A DNA stretch of 64,000 nt from Dermabacter hominis NBRC 106157 (GCF_001570785.1 NZ_BCSI01000009.1:1-64000); one strand, 5' to 3'; numbered from the stretch's first letter, positions 54,340 to 63,661 are shown. Numbers and translations are program-made. Notes: generated from the sequence alone by a model not told the origin.

Positions 54340-55215
54340 TTAGCCGCGCGGCAAGCGTCGGCCCCGCCCGAGAAGCCTGCCCCCGATCCGGCCGCGCGGG
54401 CGCTTGTGGCCCGTGGCCCGGAAAAGCCACAGGAATGGCGCGGGGATTGCGCGCGCGATCGGGGCGCTGAGTGCCCAGCGCCACGGGGCGTTCGAGTCCT
54501 TGTTGGGGCGGTGTTCGAGGGCGTGGACGGCGGCTTCGGCAACCTCGTCGGGGGTCATCGTGCCCACGAGCAGCTCGACTTTAGGCACGCGTTTTTCGGA
54601 ATTGGGGTTGGCTTTGAAGTAGTCGGAGTGGACGCGCGTGGGGGTCAGCGAGCCGACGTTGATTCCGGTGCCGTGAAGGTCCTGGCGCAGAGCCTCGGTG
54701 AAGCCGCGAACGGCGTAGCGGGCGGCGGCATATCCCACGGCGCCGGGCCACGCGATCTGGGCGACGGGGGAGTTGATCTGGAAAATCGTGCCGCTGCCGC
54801 GGGCGAGCATCGGTTCGATGAGGCCGCGCGTCATGTCGAATGCCGCGAAATAGGGCAGCGCCATCTGTTCGCGCGCTTCCTTGGGGCTCGTCTCCTCGAT
54901 GCTGATGAAGCGGCCCGATCCGGCGTTGTTGATGAGGATGTCGGGCGTGCCGTGCTCGGCGAGGATCCTCTCGCACACCTCTGCGACGGCGTCGGCATCC
55001 GAAAGGTCAACGGGGTAGTACGTCGCGCCGGTCTCCTTCGCGAGCGGCTTGAGCTTCTCCTCGCGCCGGGCGAGCAGGATCAGGCGGCATTCGCTATCGC
55101 TGAGCCGTCGAGCGAGAGCCGCGCCAATGCCGGCGGAGGCGCCCGTGATGACGATCAGTTCCGAGGTGAGGGGGCTCGGGGTGCTTTGCGTGCTGTCCAT
55201 GCGCTTTGTAGCCAT
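54340..55215 (-). CDS. SDR-family oxidoreductase
   Basis: 291 residues. Cofactor motif VITGASAGIGAALARRL, then LINNAGSGRF, the active Ser in FQINSPVAQIAW and Tyr in VGYAAARYAVRGF. The usual YxxxK reads Y-A-A-A-R here, so the catalytic Lys is replaced by Arg. A basic C-terminal tail (RIGGRLLGRGRRLPRG) follows an amphipathic segment FLWLFRATG and may contact membrane. It starts 9 bases after the ROK regulator ends and is probably co-transcribed with it. Substrate unknown. Confidence 0.82.
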   Translation of the reverse strand: MATKRMDSTQSTPSPLTSELIVITGASAGIGAALARRLSDSECRLILLARREEKLKPLAKETGATYYPVDLSDADAVAEVCERILAEHGTPDILINNAGSGRFISIEETSPKEAREQMALPYFAAFDMTRGLIEPMLARGSGTIFQINSPVAQIAWPGAVGYAAARYAVRGFTEALRQDLHGTGINVGSLTPTRVHSDYFKANPNSEKRVPKVELLVGTMTPDEVAEAAVHALEHRPNKDSNAPWRWALSAPIARAIPAPFLWLFRATGHKRPRGRIGGRLLGRGRRLPRG

Positions 55216-55224
55216 GCTTCGAGT

Positions 55225-56361
55225 CTAGCGAGCGGAAACGTCGCCCACGCCGAGGATCCACTGGATCGCGGCGGTCGCCGCGCCGCGCGCCCAGAAGGCG
55301 AAATCGTGCTCGCGAAGCTGAATGTCGAGGCCGCTCGCGCTCACGTGCCTCACTTCGGCGATGCCCGCGTCGAGTTCCTCCTCGTTGCCGGCGAGGAACC
55401 GCGCGCCCTCGCCGGAAATCACGACGGCCTGCGGCATCGTGAACGCGGCGGCCGTACCCACGAGTCTCCCTACCTTGCGGGCCGCACGCGCCGACTCCTC
55501 GGCGGTGAGGGGGCGGGCGCCGCTCAAATCGGGCCAGTCGGCGCCCCGGATGGCCTCGGTAATCGTGCCGAAACCCGTGTTCTCGTCCGTGATCACCCGC
55601 CCGTCCATCACGAGGGCAAACCCCGTGCCAATTCCGACGGTCACCACGATGAACCTCGAGGCCTCAAGGCCCGCGCCGAACCAGTTTTCGGCTTCGGCAA
55701 GGGAGGTGAGGTCGTGCACGATGAGGACGGGAAGGCCCGTGAGTTCTTCGAGCTGATCGGCGGCGTGCACGTTTGTCCACTCGAGGAACGGGGCTTCGCG
55801 GACGATGCGGCCGCCGTCGATTTGCGCGCCGATATTCACGCCGATGGCGGCGACGGGCAGCGCGGGGTGGGAGGCGGCCAGCGATTCGCGCAGCTGAGCG
55901 ATGAGGGTGCCTGCTTCGCGGAGAACGGTGTTCGGTCGCAGGTCGGTGAGGCTGAGTGTGCGCGAGTCGAGCACGGTTGCCCGCGCGTCCGTTGCGATTG
56001 CCACGAGGGTTTCGTGGGTGATCGACAGCCCGATGAGCGCGAAGCTCGTGAGGTTCACCGAGAGGGGGATTGCGGGCCGGCCAACTTCGCTTGGAACGGG
56101 GGCGCCCTGGAGCATGAGCTCCGCTTCAACGAGCGGGGTCGTGACGCGCGTGAGGGAGGCAGCGCTCAGCCCGAGGCGCTCGGCGAGCTGCGTGCGCGGA
56201 AGCGGCCCGTAGCGGAGCAGCTCGAGATACACGCGCCTTGCCGACGGCGGGAGCGTGTCGAGCGTGAGGCGCTCGGGAACGGAAGGGGTGTTCACGGTAC
56301 TCAACTTTGCCAGATGCGGGGGTGGGGCGGGGTGCGGAATCGGGCCGTTAATGGGCTCCAT
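55225..56361 (-). CDS. ROK-family transcriptional repressor
   Basis: 378 residues from ATG 56361; GTG 56295 (MNTPSVPERL) is an equally possible start because neither has a strong ribosome site. The N-terminal winged helix (LPRTQLAERLGLSAASLTRV) and the ROK sugar-binding region (AAIGVNIGAQIDGG, VVTVGIGTGFALVMDG, and AEAENWFGAG) are clear. The ROK zinc-site signature CxCGxxGC is not evident. It is divergent from a sugar ABC transporter, and a TTATTTT-N6-AAAATAA palindrome lies between them. The likely role is repression of that transporter until its sugar is bound. Confidence 0.86.
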   Translation of the reverse strand: MEPINGPIPHPAPPPHLAKLSTVNTPSVPERLTLDTLPPSARRVYLELLRYGPLPRTQLAERLGLSAASLTRVTTPLVEAELMLQGAPVPSEVGRPAIPLSVNLTSFALIGLSITHETLVAIATDARATVLDSRTLSLTDLRPNTVLREAGTLIAQLRESLAASHPALPVAAIGVNIGAQIDGGRIVREAPFLEWTNVHAADQLEELTGLPVLIVHDLTSLAEAENWFGAGLEASRFIVVTVGIGTGFALVMDGRVITDENTGFGTITEAIRGADWPDLSGARPLTAEESARAARKVGRLVGTAAAFTMPQAVVISGEGARFLAGNEEELDAGIAEVRHVSASGLDIQLREHDFAFWARGAATAAIQWILGVGDVSAR

Positions 56362-56422
56362 TGATCCGCGCTGGGACGCGCGCGAGGGGGTGTTGGTGTG
56401 ATCGCCTCGATTCGGTCTGTGC

Positions 56423-56453
56423 TTGACGCGAGTTTATTTTATAACGAAAATAA
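56423..56453 (+). promoter_or_regulatory. Sugar ABC promoter with ROK-type operator
   Basis: Perfect palindrome TTATTTT-ATAACG-AAAATAA at 56434-56453. A -35 TTGACG (56423-56428) and a -10 GAAAAT (56446-56451), spaced by 17 bases, put the palindrome across the core promoter. It has the form of NagC/Mlc-type ROK operators. Confidence 0.65.
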
Positions 56454-56487
56454 TAGGGTCATTGAAGACGCACCTCAAGGAGAAACC

Positions 56488-57738
56488 ATGGCGACCACCA
56501 CCCGTCGCGGCTTCCTCGCGGGAATGGCGGGTCTCGGGACCCTCGGCGCGCTCGCGGGATGCGGCGGCTCGAACTCGGGCGGCACCTCGCTCGAATACTT
56601 CCAGTTCAAATCCGAGGCGATCGACCTGTTCAACTCGATTTGCGAGGAGTACAACGCGCAAGCGAAGAACGTCCGCGTGCGACAAAACTTCCAGGCCGAC
56701 AACGTGACGGCGCTGCGCGTGCGGCTCGTGAAGAACAGCATGCCGGACATCGTCTCGATCAACGGCGACTACAACTTCGGCTCCATCGCCCGCTCGGGCG
56801 TGTTCTACGACTTCGCGAAAACCGACCTTCTCGACAAGGTGCAAGAGGGCGTCGGCGCAATCCTCCCGAGCCTCGGCGCGGGTGCCGACGGCGAAGTCAA
56901 CGGTCTGCCGCTTTCCACCAACGGCTCGGGAATGATCTACAACAAAGACATTTTCGACGACTTCGGCATCGAGCCGCCGAAGACGTGGGACGACCTCATC
57001 GCCGCGGCCGAAGAGTTCGCCGCGGGCGGCGTCGACCCGTTCTACTGGGGCTTCCGCGACAACTGGACCGGCGCCCCCATGTTCTCGTCGATCTCCGGCA
57101 ACTTCCTGCCGGACGTCGCCGAGTGGTACCAGAAGCGCCTCGAGGGCGACACGACCTTCGAGGACCTCCGCCCCGTGCTCGAGAAGATGAACCAGATTGC
57201 CAAGATGGGCAATAAGAACAAGTACGAGGTCGACTACAACGGCGGCAACCAGGGCTTTGCCCAAGGTAAAGCCGCGATCTACGTGCACGGCACCTACGCG
57301 ATCCCCGCGATCCGCTCCTACAACCCCGACATCAACCTCGGCACCTTCGCGACGCCCGCCGACGACCCCGCTGACACGCGCGTGGTTTCCGGCGTGGACG
57401 TGGCCCTCACGATGGGCGTTGAGCCCGAGCACGAAGAAGAAGCCCTCGACTTCATGCGCTACCTCATGAAGGAAGAAAACGTGCTCGCCTACTGCAAGGA
57501 GCAGGTCGCCTTCCCAACCCTCAAGGACACCGAGACCGACGACCCGGCCCTCCAGGGCCTCCAGGAGTACTTCGCGAACGACCTCATCGCGACCTACTCC
57601 GACCACAACTTCCCGCAGGGAGTGAACCTCAACAACTACATGCAGCAGTTCCTGATCGACCACAACATCGACGCGTTCATTAAGACGCTCGATACGCAGT
57701 GGGACAAGGTCGCAAAGCGCATGGCCGCGACGGCGTAA
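56488..57738 (+). CDS. Sugar ABC transporter substrate-binding lipoprotein
   Basis: 416 residues from ATG 56488, after AAGGAGAAACC. A lipobox LGALAGCGG (Cys near residue 23) follows a twin-Arg TTRRGFLAGMAG, so export may use Tat. The mature part is a cluster-B-type binding protein: SMPDIVSINGDYNFGSIA, GLPLSTNGSGMIYNKDIFDD, FAQGKAAIYVHGTYAIP and VSGVDVALTMG. It is anchored outside the membrane and captures an oligosaccharide or monosaccharide for the two permeases that follow at 12 bases and beyond. Confidence 0.92.
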   Translation: MATTTRRGFLAGMAGLGTLGALAGCGGSNSGGTSLEYFQFKSEAIDLFNSICEEYNAQAKNVRVRQNFQADNVTALRVRLVKNSMPDIVSINGDYNFGSIARSGVFYDFAKTDLLDKVQEGVGAILPSLGAGADGEVNGLPLSTNGSGMIYNKDIFDDFGIEPPKTWDDLIAAAEEFAAGGVDPFYWGFRDNWTGAPMFSSISGNFLPDVAEWYQKRLEGDTTFEDLRPVLEKMNQIAKMGNKNKYEVDYNGGNQGFAQGKAAIYVHGTYAIPAIRSYNPDINLGTFATPADDPADTRVVSGVDVALTMGVEPEHEEEALDFMRYLMKEENVLAYCKEQVAFPTLKDTETDDPALQGLQEYFANDLIATYSDHNFPQGVNLNNYMQQFLIDHNIDAFIKTLDTQWDKVAKRMAATA

Positions 57739-57750
57739 GGAGAAGCCACC

Positions 57751-58662
57751 GTGTCTACAACGCACACAAAACCCGGCTCCGCGCCGGCACTACGCTCAAA
57801 GAAAAAGCGGATCGATCCCGCCCACATTTGGATGGTCATTCCCGCCATCATCATTTTCGTGGCCCTGCTCGTGTGGCCTCTCATCCAGGGCATCTTCTAC
57901 ACGTTCACGAACTACCAGGGCTACGGTGACTGGCGATTCGTGGGCCTCGACAACTACAAGTTCCTGTTCCAGGACGACGTGATCTGGGGAAGCTACGGCT
58001 TCACGTTCCTCTTCGCGATCTCCTCGACGCTCGCGACGAACGTCATCGCGATGGTTCTCGCGCTCTTGCTGAACTCGGCAATCAAGGCGAAGAACCTTTT
58101 TCGCGGGATCTTCTTCCTCCCGTACATGCTCCCCGTGCTGATCGTCTCGTACATCTTCAGCTACCTGTTCACGAACAATATTCCGCTGATCGGCCAGTGG
58201 CTCGGTTGGGACTGGCTCAGCACCTCGCTGCTCGCCAACGAAAGCCTCGCATGGCTCGCGATCGTGTTCGTGGGCGTGTGGCAGGGCGTCGCCTTCACGA
58301 CCCTCATCTACATCTCGGGCCTGCAAACCGTGCCCGAAGAGGTCTACGAAGCGGCCTCGCTCGACGGCGCGAACAAGTGGAAGCAGTTCTGGAAAATCAC
58401 CTTCCCGCTCATCATGCCGTTCTTCACGATCAACGTCGTGTTGAGCTTCAAGAACTCCCTCGGCGTATTCGACCAGGTCGTTGCCCTCACCGAGGGCGGC
58501 CCTGGCACCGCCACCCAATCCATCTCGTTCTTGATCTTCAAGAACGGCTTCCAGGGCGGCGAATTCGCCTACCAGACGGCGAACGGCGTCATCTACTTCA
58601 TCATCCTCATCGTGCTGTCGTTCGCACAGCTGCGATTCCTCCAGTCGAAGGAGGTCAACTGA
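57751..58662 (+). CDS. Sugar ABC transporter permease (MalF/UgpA type)
   Basis: 303 residues with GTG start after AAGGAGAAGCCACC. Six hydrophobic segments, starting at HIWMVIPAIIIFVALLVWPL. The EAA loop is VYEAASLDGANKWKQFWKI, which binds the ATPase. It pairs with the permease encoded one base downstream. No ATPase gene is nearby, so a shared MsiK-type ATPase is inferred. Confidence 0.92.
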   Translation: MSTTHTKPGSAPALRSKKKRIDPAHIWMVIPAIIIFVALLVWPLIQGIFYTFTNYQGYGDWRFVGLDNYKFLFQDDVIWGSYGFTFLFAISSTLATNVIAMVLALLLNSAIKAKNLFRGIFFLPYMLPVLIVSYIFSYLFTNNIPLIGQWLGWDWLSTSLLANESLAWLAIVFVGVWQGVAFTTLIYISGLQTVPEEVYEAASLDGANKWKQFWKITFPLIMPFFTINVVLSFKNSLGVFDQVVALTEGGPGTATQSISFLIFKNGFQGGEFAYQTANGVIYFIILIVLSFAQLRFLQSKEVN

Positions 58663-58663
58663 C

Positions 58664-59593
58664 ATGAGTACCCAGTCGATCCCCACCCCGGGTGCCGCAG
58701 AAACACCCACGAACGAAGGCATCGAGAAGGGCGGAGCAAGCGTCGGAAAGCCCCCGCGCCACAAGCGCCGCTACCGCCTCCACCGCACCAACTGGTGGGC
58801 GACCGCCCTCGTGGCCGTTCTTTCCCTGACGATCCTCGTGCCGCTGTACTTCGCGGTGGTGACCGCGTTCAAAACGGCACCCGAGCTCGCCGAGAGCGGC
58901 TTCGGGCTCCCGCACCAGTGGAACCTCGACAACTTCGTGGAGGCCTGGCGCCTCACCGAGTTTCCGAAGCGCCTCATGACGAGCGCGATCATCACGGTCG
59001 GCGCCGTGATCGTCACGCTGCTCACGAACTCGATGGTGGCCTATGCGATCGCGCGAAACCTCCACCGCAAGAGCTTCAAGTTCCTCTACTACTTCTTCGT
59101 GGCGGCGCTCTTCGTGCCGTTCCCGATCATCATGCTGCCCGTCGTGAAGCAGACGGCCGCGCTCGGCATCGACAACGAGGCCGGCCTGATCCTCCTGTAC
59201 ACCGTGTACGGGCTCGCGATGAACATCCTGCTCTACGTGAGCTTCTTGAAGTCGCTTCCCGAAGAGCTCGAAGAGGCCGCACGCCTCGAAGGCGCCTCCA
59301 CGTGGACCGTATTCTGGAAGATCGTGTTCCCGCTCATGGCCCCCATGAACGCGACGGTTGGCATCCTCACGTGCCTGTGGTCGTGGAACGACTTCATGCT
59401 GCCCCTCGTGATCCTCTCCGATCCCGATTCGCAGACCCTGCCGCTCGCGCAATACGTGTTCCAGGGCCAGTTCAACACGAACTACCCGGTCTCCTTCGCG
59501 AGCTACCTCATGGCGATCGCGCCCATGATGCTCGTGTACGTGTTCGCGCAGAAGTGGATCATCTCGGGCGTCATGCGAGGCTCGACCAAGTAA
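58664..59593 (+). CDS. Sugar ABC transporter permease (MalG/UgpE type)
   Basis: 309 residues from ATG 58664; AAGGAGGTCAACTGAC overlaps the end of the previous gene. A polar N-terminus of about 45 residues, then six hydrophobic segments. The EAA loop is LEEAARLEGASTWTVFWKI. The outward C-terminus ends IISGVMRGSTK, normal for the MalG branch. Last gene of the transporter operon. Confidence 0.92.
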   Translation: MSTQSIPTPGAAETPTNEGIEKGGASVGKPPRHKRRYRLHRTNWWATALVAVLSLTILVPLYFAVVTAFKTAPELAESGFGLPHQWNLDNFVEAWRLTEFPKRLMTSAIITVGAVIVTLLTNSMVAYAIARNLHRKSFKFLYYFFVAALFVPFPIIMLPVVKQTAALGIDNEAGLILLYTVYGLAMNILLYVSFLKSLPEELEEAARLEGASTWTVFWKIVFPLMAPMNATVGILTCLWSWNDFMLPLVILSDPDSQTLPLAQYVFQGQFNTNYPVSFASYLMAIAPMMLVYVFAQKWIISGVMRGSTK

Positions 59594-59690
59594 TTCGGGC
59601 GCATGCGTGCGCCGCGAGCGTGGCTGCTGTTCTTGCTCGTTCCCGCTGCTCTTGCTCGTGGCCGCTGTTTTTGCTCGAGCCCGTCACTCT

Positions 59691-59762
59691 CGATGAAGAA
59701 AAGGCCGCTCCCCACCCGCGCTGTGCGGGCAGGGAGCGATTTTCTTTATGAAGTGGAACGGT
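59691..59762. repeat. Single hairpin repeat of the ATGAAGAAA family
   Basis: ATGAAGAAAAGGCCGCTCCC (from 59693) and GGGAGCGATTTTCTTTATGA, then AGTGGAACGG, form one long hairpin with an inner CACCCGCGCTGTGCGGG. It resembles the repeats at 20.6 and 33.5 kb. It follows the permease gene and is preceded by a threefold near-repeat of GCTG-TTCTTGCTCG (59620-59680). Confidence 0.65.
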
Positions 59763-59845
59763 TTGGCCGGTGAACCATCGGGCGGGGCCGTGTGCCGCGC
59801 CGCACCGCCGCGCATGACGACCGAAGCCCCGGCGGCGGGGCGGGA

Positions 59846-61549
59846 TCAGCTGATGAGAGCTGCGAGCCTCTCGCGCTCAGCCTCAACATTCGCGCCCGCG
59901 CCTTCCGCAATCAGAGCGAGAGCAAGCGCCATGCCGAGCGCCCCCGGGTCAGGCGTGCCGAGCACGCGATCGCCGAGGTAGCTCGAACGCCCGCGACCGC
60001 TCGACATGTCCTTCGTGGACTCCGCGCCGTCGATGCCGGCGCCGATCGCCGTGGCATCCAGGCTCTCAGCTCCCGAGCCGGCAACTGCCTCGAGAACATC
60101 CACGATTGTGCGATCGCCCGGCTCCGCGCCACCCACGCGCGTCACCGCGGCGCGGGCCTGCCTCACACCCTCGACGAGCGTGCGGCCATCCTTCGCGGCC
60201 GCCGCAATTTCCTGGAAGGCGAGGCCAAACAGCGGGCCGGAGGAGCCACCGGTGTCGTTGAGGAAGCCCTCCGCGATCGAATTGAGATCCGCCGCGAGAT
60301 CGGCGTCCGCCCCGCTCGCGTGCGCAAGCGTCGCCTTCGCCGCATTCGCGAGGTTCGTGCCCACGTCGCCATCGCCGGCCTTCTGGTCGATCTCATCAAG
60401 CGCCGCGCGCGAGTGTGCGAGCGTCTCCACAAACCGGGTCAGCCATTCCGACGCCTGCTTTGTCCCAGCCGAAGCCTCATGTTCACCATTGCCTTCGCCC
60501 GCGTTTTCGGCCTCGCGGCCCGCGTGCACGTCGAAGTCGTCCGGGAGGGGGCGCGGCGAGGGCAGGGCGACCGTGTCGTGCGGCGCGCACACGTACTCGA
60601 CCCATTCTTCGTTGAGCGCGGTGAGCGTGAGCGAGAAGCCGGCCATGTCGAGCGCCGTCGTGTAGTTGCCGGAGAAGGCGATGCGCACGTTGACACCCGC
60701 ATCGGCGAGCGCCTCGTGGGCCGCGGCCTGGATATGCAGCAGCTCGAGTGGGGCGAGACCCCCGAGGCCGTTGACGAATAGCAGCGCTCCCGAGCCCGCT
60801 TCGAGCTTTTCGGTGAGGGCCTCGCGCAGCTCGGAAACCATGCGCTGCGCGAGCTTTTCAAGCGTCGGCTGTTCGATCGTTTCTTTCGCGCTTTCCCCGT
60901 GGATGCCCACGCCGTATTCGAGCTCGCCCGCGTTCACGTCGAATGCGAGCTGGTCAGCGCCGGGGGAGGTGTGGGCGCGGCGCGCGACCGAGAGCGAGCG
61001 AGTGGCTGCCACGAGCGCATCGCCGAGCTCTTTGAGTTCGCCGAGGCTCAGGCCTGAGTCTGCCGCAGCGCCGAGGATCTTCTCGACGAGGGTCGTCCCG
61101 GCGATACCGCGGCGGCCCACGGCGCCCGCATCGGTGCCAAGATCGTCATCGACGAGGACCTGCGCGCTCTCGATCCCTTCGGCCGAAAGGCGCTCCGCCG
61201 CAATATTGAAGTTGATGCAATCGCCCGTGTAGTTCTTGACGATGTGGAGCACGCCGCCGTCCTTTGCTACGGCGCGGCTCGCCTCGAAAATCTGGCGCGA
61301 ATGCGGGGAGGTGAACACTTCGCCCGGCACCGCTGCATCGAGGCCTCCGCGCCCCACGAATCCCGCGTGCATGGGCTCGTGGCCAGCGCCGCCGCCGCTC
61401 ACGAGCGCGACGGTCCGTTCCGGAGCAGGCTTCGCCGCGCTCACGAAGTACGGGTCGCGCGAAAGGGTGACGGTGTCACCTGCCGCTGCGGCAATCGCGG
61501 TAAGCGCATAGAACGATGGGGACGCAGAATCTGAGTAAAACGCCGGCAC
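59846..61549 (-). CDS. Dihydroxyacetone kinase, DhaK-DhaL fusion
   Basis: 567 residues from GTG 61549, chosen because GGAGGTTTCCC precedes it. The N-terminal DhaK domain (1-320) has ALVSGGGAGHEPMHAGFVGR, KNYTGDCINFNIA, and the substrate His in GVGIHGESA. The C-terminal DhaL domain (about 370-567) has EIDQKAGDGDVGTNL with the ATP/Mg Asp cluster and FLNDTGGSSGPLFGLAFQ. This is the ATP-dependent single-chain kinase, which makes dihydroxyacetone phosphate from dihydroxyacetone (or phosphorylates glyceraldehyde). Some family members also make cyclic FMN. Encoded alone. Confidence 0.92.
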   Translation of the reverse strand: MPAFYSDSASPSFYALTAIAAAAGDTVTLSRDPYFVSAAKPAPERTVALVSGGGAGHEPMHAGFVGRGGLDAAVPGEVFTSPHSRQIFEASRAVAKDGGVLHIVKNYTGDCINFNIAAERLSAEGIESAQVLVDDDLGTDAGAVGRRGIAGTTLVEKILGAAADSGLSLGELKELGDALVAATRSLSVARRAHTSPGADQLAFDVNAGELEYGVGIHGESAKETIEQPTLEKLAQRMVSELREALTEKLEAGSGALLFVNGLGGLAPLELLHIQAAAHEALADAGVNVRIAFSGNYTTALDMAGFSLTLTALNEEWVEYVCAPHDTVALPSPRPLPDDFDVHAGREAENAGEGNGEHEASAGTKQASEWLTRFVETLAHSRAALDEIDQKAGDGDVGTNLANAAKATLAHASGADADLAADLNSIAEGFLNDTGGSSGPLFGLAFQEIAAAAKDGRTLVEGVRQARAAVTRVGGAEPGDRTIVDVLEAVAGSGAESLDATAIGAGIDGAESTKDMSSGRGRSSYLGDRVLGTPDPGALGMALALALIAEGAGANVEAERERLAALIS

Positions 61550-61680
61550 GGGAAACCTCCTGTGGTTGATGTGCGCTGGTGGCCTCACGGTAACAATCGG
61601 CGATTGATCGCTGCTGATGGCGTCGAGGAGCTCAACTGGCGCGAGGGCTCACCGTGAGGAACGGTGGTGCGCTGAGGAGC

Positions 61681-61760
61681 GCCAAGCGTCGGACCGAAAA
61701 CCCCACCGCAAAACCCAGCCGGAAAGCCCGGCCGGAAAACCCCAGCCGACACAACCCCGC
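61681..61760. repeat. Short degenerate tandem repeat before the GH13 gene
   Basis: CCGAAAACCCC, CCGCAAAACCC, CCGGAAAGCCC, CCGGAAAACCCC and CCGACACAACCCC follow each other at about 14-base spacing, some 70-145 bases before the GH13 start. Possibly filler without function. Confidence 0.5.
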
Positions 61761-61826
61761 CGATAAAAATCCCGTTTTCCCACAGGCTTTCTTTTGCGGA
61801 GAAAAAATCTCGACTACCGTGGAGAC

Positions 61827-63641
61827 ATGAACGACAATCTTCGCCCCATGCCCCCGCTTGCCCACGCCCCCGGCGCCGACCAACCCGACTGGTGGAAGAA
61901 CGGCGTCGTGTATCAGATCTACCCCCGTTCGTTCGCCGACGCGAACGGCGACGGCATCGGTGACCTCCGCGGCATCATCAACCATGTTGACTATCTGGCC
62001 GCACTCGGCATCCAGACCGTGTGGCTCTCGCCGATCTACCCCTCGCCGCAGGACGACAACGGCTACGACATCGCCAACTACCGCGATATCGAACCGATGT
62101 TCGGCACCCTCGATGACTTCGACGAACTCATCGAAAAGCTCCACGCGAACGGCATCCGCCTCGTCATGGATCTCGTCGTCAACCACTCGAGCGACGAACA
62201 CGAATGGTTCCTCGAATCCCGCTCCTCGCGCACGAACCCGAAGCGCGACTGGTACATCTGGCGTGATGCTCGCGAAGTGGAAGGTTTGAAGCCAGGCGAG
62301 CGCGGCACCGAACCCAACAACTGGGACTCCGCCTTCAGCGGCCCCGGCTGGCAGTGGGACGAGAAGACCGAGCAGTTCTACCTGCACATGTTTTCCCGCA
62401 AACAGCCCGACCTCAACTGGGAAAACCCCGAAGTCCGCGAGGCCGTGTACGACATGATGCGCTGGTGGCTCGACCGCGGCGTGGACGGCTTCCGCATGGA
62501 CGTCATCAACCTCATCTCGAAGCCCGAAGGCCTCCCCGACGGCCCGCCCACGCAGGACGGCCTCGGCTCCGCCTTCGCGATGGTCATGACCGGCCCGCGC
62601 TTCCACGAATTCATGCAGGAGATGCGCCGCGAGGTGTTTGACCGATACCCCAAGACGTTCGTGAACGTCGGTGAAACCCCGGGCATCACCGCCCACGACG
62701 CGCTCTTGACCTCGAATCCCGAGCGTCGCGAACTCGAAATGGTGTTCCAGTTCGAGCACGTCGGCCTCGAGCACGAGGGGCACAAGTTCAACCCGTCGCG
62801 CCCGCTGCCGCTTCACGAACTCGCCGGCAACCTCGCCCGCTGGGATCGCGAAGTCGCCGAAGAAGGCGGCTGGAACTCCCTCTACTTCGAAAACCACGAC
62901 CAGCCCCGCTCCGTGTCCCGCTGGGGCGACGACGACCCCGCGTGGCGTGTGCGCAGCGCGAAGGCGCTCGCGGGCATGCTCCACGCGCATCGCGGCACCC
63001 CGTACGTGTACCAGGGCCAGGAACTCGGCCAAGTGAACTTCCCGTGGGAGCGCCTCGAGCAGTTCCGCGACATCGAGGTCCTCAACTACGTGCGCGAATC
63101 CGAGCAGTTCGGTCACGGCAGCTTCGAGGAACTCCTGCCCGGCATCAGCGACATGAACCGCGACAACGCCCGCACACCCATGCCCTGGACTGCCGCGGTT
63201 GATTCTGGTGCCGGCTTCGGTGAGGGTGAACCGTGGATCGCCGTGAACCCCTCTGCCGCTGACGGCGTCAACGCCGCCGACCAGGTTGGGGTCGAGGGCT
63301 CGGTTTTCGAGTTCTACCGCGCCCTCATCGCGCTGCGCAAGAGCGAGCCACTCCTCGTCTCGGGCGGCTTCGAGCTGCTCGGCCCGGTCGAAAGCATGGG
63401 GGAGGGCCTGCCGGGCCAGTCCGGCCCGTCGCGTGTGTGGGCCGTGCGCAGGTTCAGCGCGGGGGAGGGGTCCGACGCCTCCTCGCTCATCGCCGTTGCC
63501 AATTTCTCGCGCGAGGCCGTCGAGCTTAGTTCCGACGTGTGGCCCGAAGGCGCCGAGCTCGTGCTGTCGAACGTCGCCGAAGGCGAACGCGCCGGTGAGC
63601 AGAAGCTCGGTGGATGGGAGTTCGCGCTGCTCAAGGCGTGA
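61827..63641 (+). CDS. Alpha-glucosidase, GH13 family (oligo-1,6-glucosidase type)
   Basis: 604 residues from ATG 61827, preceded by GTGGAGAC. GH13 regions: WWKNGVVYQIYPRSFADANG, DLVVNHSSDEHEWF (region I), nucleophile Asp in GVDGFRMDVINLISK, acid/base Glu in TFVNVGETPG and FENHDQPRSVSRW with the third Asp. The spelling FADANGDGIGDLRGI marks the calcium-bound alpha-1,4/1,6-glucosidase subfamilies. There is no signal peptide, so it acts in the cytoplasm on imported oligosaccharides. The sugar ABC transporter 2.2 kb away is a natural partner. A terminator follows. Confidence 0.9.
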   Translation: MNDNLRPMPPLAHAPGADQPDWWKNGVVYQIYPRSFADANGDGIGDLRGIINHVDYLAALGIQTVWLSPIYPSPQDDNGYDIANYRDIEPMFGTLDDFDELIEKLHANGIRLVMDLVVNHSSDEHEWFLESRSSRTNPKRDWYIWRDAREVEGLKPGERGTEPNNWDSAFSGPGWQWDEKTEQFYLHMFSRKQPDLNWENPEVREAVYDMMRWWLDRGVDGFRMDVINLISKPEGLPDGPPTQDGLGSAFAMVMTGPRFHEFMQEMRREVFDRYPKTFVNVGETPGITAHDALLTSNPERRELEMVFQFEHVGLEHEGHKFNPSRPLPLHELAGNLARWDREVAEEGGWNSLYFENHDQPRSVSRWGDDDPAWRVRSAKALAGMLHAHRGTPYVYQGQELGQVNFPWERLEQFRDIEVLNYVRESEQFGHGSFEELLPGISDMNRDNARTPMPWTAAVDSGAGFGEGEPWIAVNPSAADGVNAADQVGVEGSVFEFYRALIALRKSEPLLVSGGFELLGPVESMGEGLPGQSGPSRVWAVRRFSAGEGSDASSLIAVANFSREAVELSSDVWPEGAELVLSNVAEGERAGEQKLGGWEFALLKA

Positions 63642-63661
63642 GCTTCTCATCGTTGATGAAG

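Noticed and set aside
56434-57765. Minus-strand open frame of 443 codons
   Set aside because: Opposite the sugar-binding lipoprotein, which has a lipobox and family motifs.
61632-63650. Minus-strand open frame of 672 codons
   Set aside because: Opposite the GH13 glucosidase with all catalytic regions. The minus frame is His/Val/Glu-rich shadow text.
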